Part shown: positions 62,983 to 64,000 of the stretch, piece by piece
How positions within the stretch are numbered: the first letter of the stretch is position 1
Layout of the letters: every line of letters begins with the position of its first letter
Source: Planctobacterium marinum
Lineage (GTDB): Bacteria; Pseudomonadota; Gammaproteobacteria; Enterobacterales; Alteromonadaceae
Assembly: GCF_020687805.1 (NCBI RefSeq)
Contig: NZ_JAJEWQ010000001.1
Location: 839,232 to 903,231, forward strand
Direction: 5' to 3'
Length of the DNA: 64,000 nt
The notes under the pieces: model-generated
What the model was told of the DNA's origin: nothing
The model's input: only the letters and a program-made list of their open reading frames with translations
The model's database searches: none
Made by a program: the position numbers and the translations under genes

Positions 62983-64000
62983 CTAACCTTTATTTGCCAA
63001 TGCAAAGGCCAGCCCGGATGCCCGCAGACATCGTTGTTGCACCGCCTGTACAACTGCTGTTTCATCGCAAAACAGCATAAAACTACTCCGGGCACGGGTA
63101 ACCCCCGTGTACAGTAATTCCCGATTGACCCGACCTTTTTCACCGGCCACAGACTCGGGTAAACACATCAATACATGCGCAAATTCCGATCCCTGGCTTT
63201 TGTGGGTCGTCATCGCATATAAGGTTTCATGTGAGGGCAACTGAGCGGGTAACAAGCTGCGAAACCCCTGTTCAGAATCCACAAACCATACCCGCAACAG
63301 GTCATCCTCATGTTGTTTATCACCCCGCATCACGATACCGATATCACCGTTAAACAATCGATTCTGATAATCATTACTGGTGATCATAATTGGCCTGCCG
63401 GCATAAAATTCATCGTCTACAGTAATTCTTTCGGCCTTCATCAACGCCTTGTGAATCAGAGAATTCAGCGTCTGCACTCCCCATTTTCCTTTGCGCTGAA
63501 CTGCCAACACCTGCCATTGCGAGAGCACCTCAAAAGCCTTGCCAACAGCCCCTTCGTCAACGGCATCATGCAATCTTTCAAAGTGAGGCAAAATAGCCCT
63601 AATAAAATCCTGGTGATTGGCAGCAAATTGCCAGACAACATCATCACGCGATGATCTAAGTACATTTACTGTTTGCGATGTATCGCCGCTGTTAATGGCT
63701 TTAGCCAATGCACCGATACCGCTATCCGCGCCAAATCGCCAACTCTTTTGCAGATATACGATGTTATTAATAAAGGGGCTATGTACGGTTTCCGAAGCCT
63801 GTTGTTGTGCAGTAAGCAAAGCTGGCTGACGGGTCACGGCACTCAATTGCTGCAGCGCGTCAGGGGAATAAAAATTGCGCCCCGCTTTGAGGCTACATAG
63901 ATCAGAAAATACCGAACCCACTTCCACGGATGCTAACTGATGACTATCACCCAGCAAAATCAACCGGCAGTGTTGCGGTAATGCGGCCAGCATTTTCGCC
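62983..64000 (-). CDS. recD: Exodeoxyribonuclease V alpha subunit RecD, C-terminal part (runs off window)
   Basis: C-terminal 338 or more residues of the superfamily 1 helicase RecD, part of RecBCD. The fragment starts inside motif III (LILLGDSHQLASVEVGSVFSDL) and includes YLQKSWRFGADSGIGALAKAINSGD, RLFNGDIGIVMRG, LYAMTTHKSQGSEFAHVLMCLP (motif V) and LLYTGVTRARSSFMLF (motif VI). The N-terminal part with the Walker A motif is beyond the right edge. RecBCD repairs double-strand breaks. DUF922 follows six bases downstream. Confidence 0.94.
   Translation of the reverse strand, partial: AKMLAALPQHCRLILLGDSHQLASVEVGSVFSDLCSLKAGRNFYSPDALQQLSAVTRQPALLTAQQQASETVHSPFINNIVYLQKSWRFGADSGIGALAKAINSGDTSQTVNVLRSSRDDVVWQFAANHQDFIRAILPHFERLHDAVDEGAVGKAFEVLSQWQVLAVQRKGKWGVQTLNSLIHKALMKAERITVDDEFYAGRPIMITSNDYQNRLFNGDIGIVMRGDKQHEDDLLRVWFVDSEQGFRSLLPAQLPSHETLYAMTTHKSQGSEFAHVLMCLPESVAGEKGRVNRELLYTGVTRARSSFMLFCDETAVVQAVQQRCLRASGLAFALANKG

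Noticed and set aside
1-64000. CRISPR arrays, tRNA or rRNA genes, prophage structural genes
   Set aside because: No regularly spaced repeats, cloverleaf sequences or phage proteins were seen when reading through the window.

Overview
This window reads as chromosome of a marine-type gammaproteobacterium, most likely Alteromonadales (inference from gene content: the rpsP-rimM-trmD-rplS and fadI-fadJ blocks, TonB-dependent receptors, a secreted S8 protease with tandem PPC domains, a DUF3379 anti-sigma protein, YgiQ, and a moxR/Bat-type operon). Base composition is moderate, about 45-48% GC, dropping in the accessory stretch at 20-23 kb and in some intergenic regions. Both edges cut genes: a TonB-dependent receptor on the left and recD on the right.

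Layout. 1-6.5 kb: partial TonB receptor behind an AbgT-type transporter, an ArsR/SRPBCC regulatory pair with a palindrome inside its promoter, an acyl-CoA-binding protein, and a second large TonB receptor. 6.9-9.05 kb: the ribosomal/tRNA-modification operon rpsP-rimM-trmD-rplS with promoter and terminator. 9-19.9 kb: serine hydrolase, ygiQ, two adjacent DUF1566 surface proteins, a GNAT enzyme, ffh, a YpjD-like cytochrome assembly protein and a CNNM/CorC-type protein. 20.3-23.1 kb: an accessory island. 23.2-32.4 kb: sixA, a large M16 peptidase, a chemoreceptor with a NIT-like partner, and fadI-fadJ. 32.7-39.8 kb: moxR-DUF58-DUF4381-VWA-VWA/TPR-BatD operon. 40-44.3 kb: ECF sigma/anti-sigma pair, putP, an EAL-HDOD protein. 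44.4-49.9 kb: sulfate activation operon cysD-cysC-cysQ-cysN plus an SLC13 permease. 50.5-56 kb: S8 protease, cysS, ppiB, lpxH. 56-64 kb: orphan lipoprotein and membrane protein, a degenerate metallo-beta-lactamase-fold protein, an alpha/beta hydrolase, a membrane-bound LytTR regulator, a DUF922 protease-like protein and the end of recD.

The most notable structure is at 20.69-22.63 kb. Four sites have the architecture of integron attC sites, all oriented on the minus strand. They delimit three cassette-sized units: a reversed PIN/RHH toxin-antitoxin module and two small exported proteins of unknown function. A small membrane protein follows the last site. No integrase gene is visible, so this looks like a cluster of attC sites lacking an integrase (CALIN). 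The antitoxin stop codon forms the last three bases of its cassette.

Other points worth following are a chemoreceptor without a sensor domain next to a membrane-anchored NIT-like protein (a possible split receptor), and a LytTR-type direct repeat directly in front of the membrane LytTR gene.
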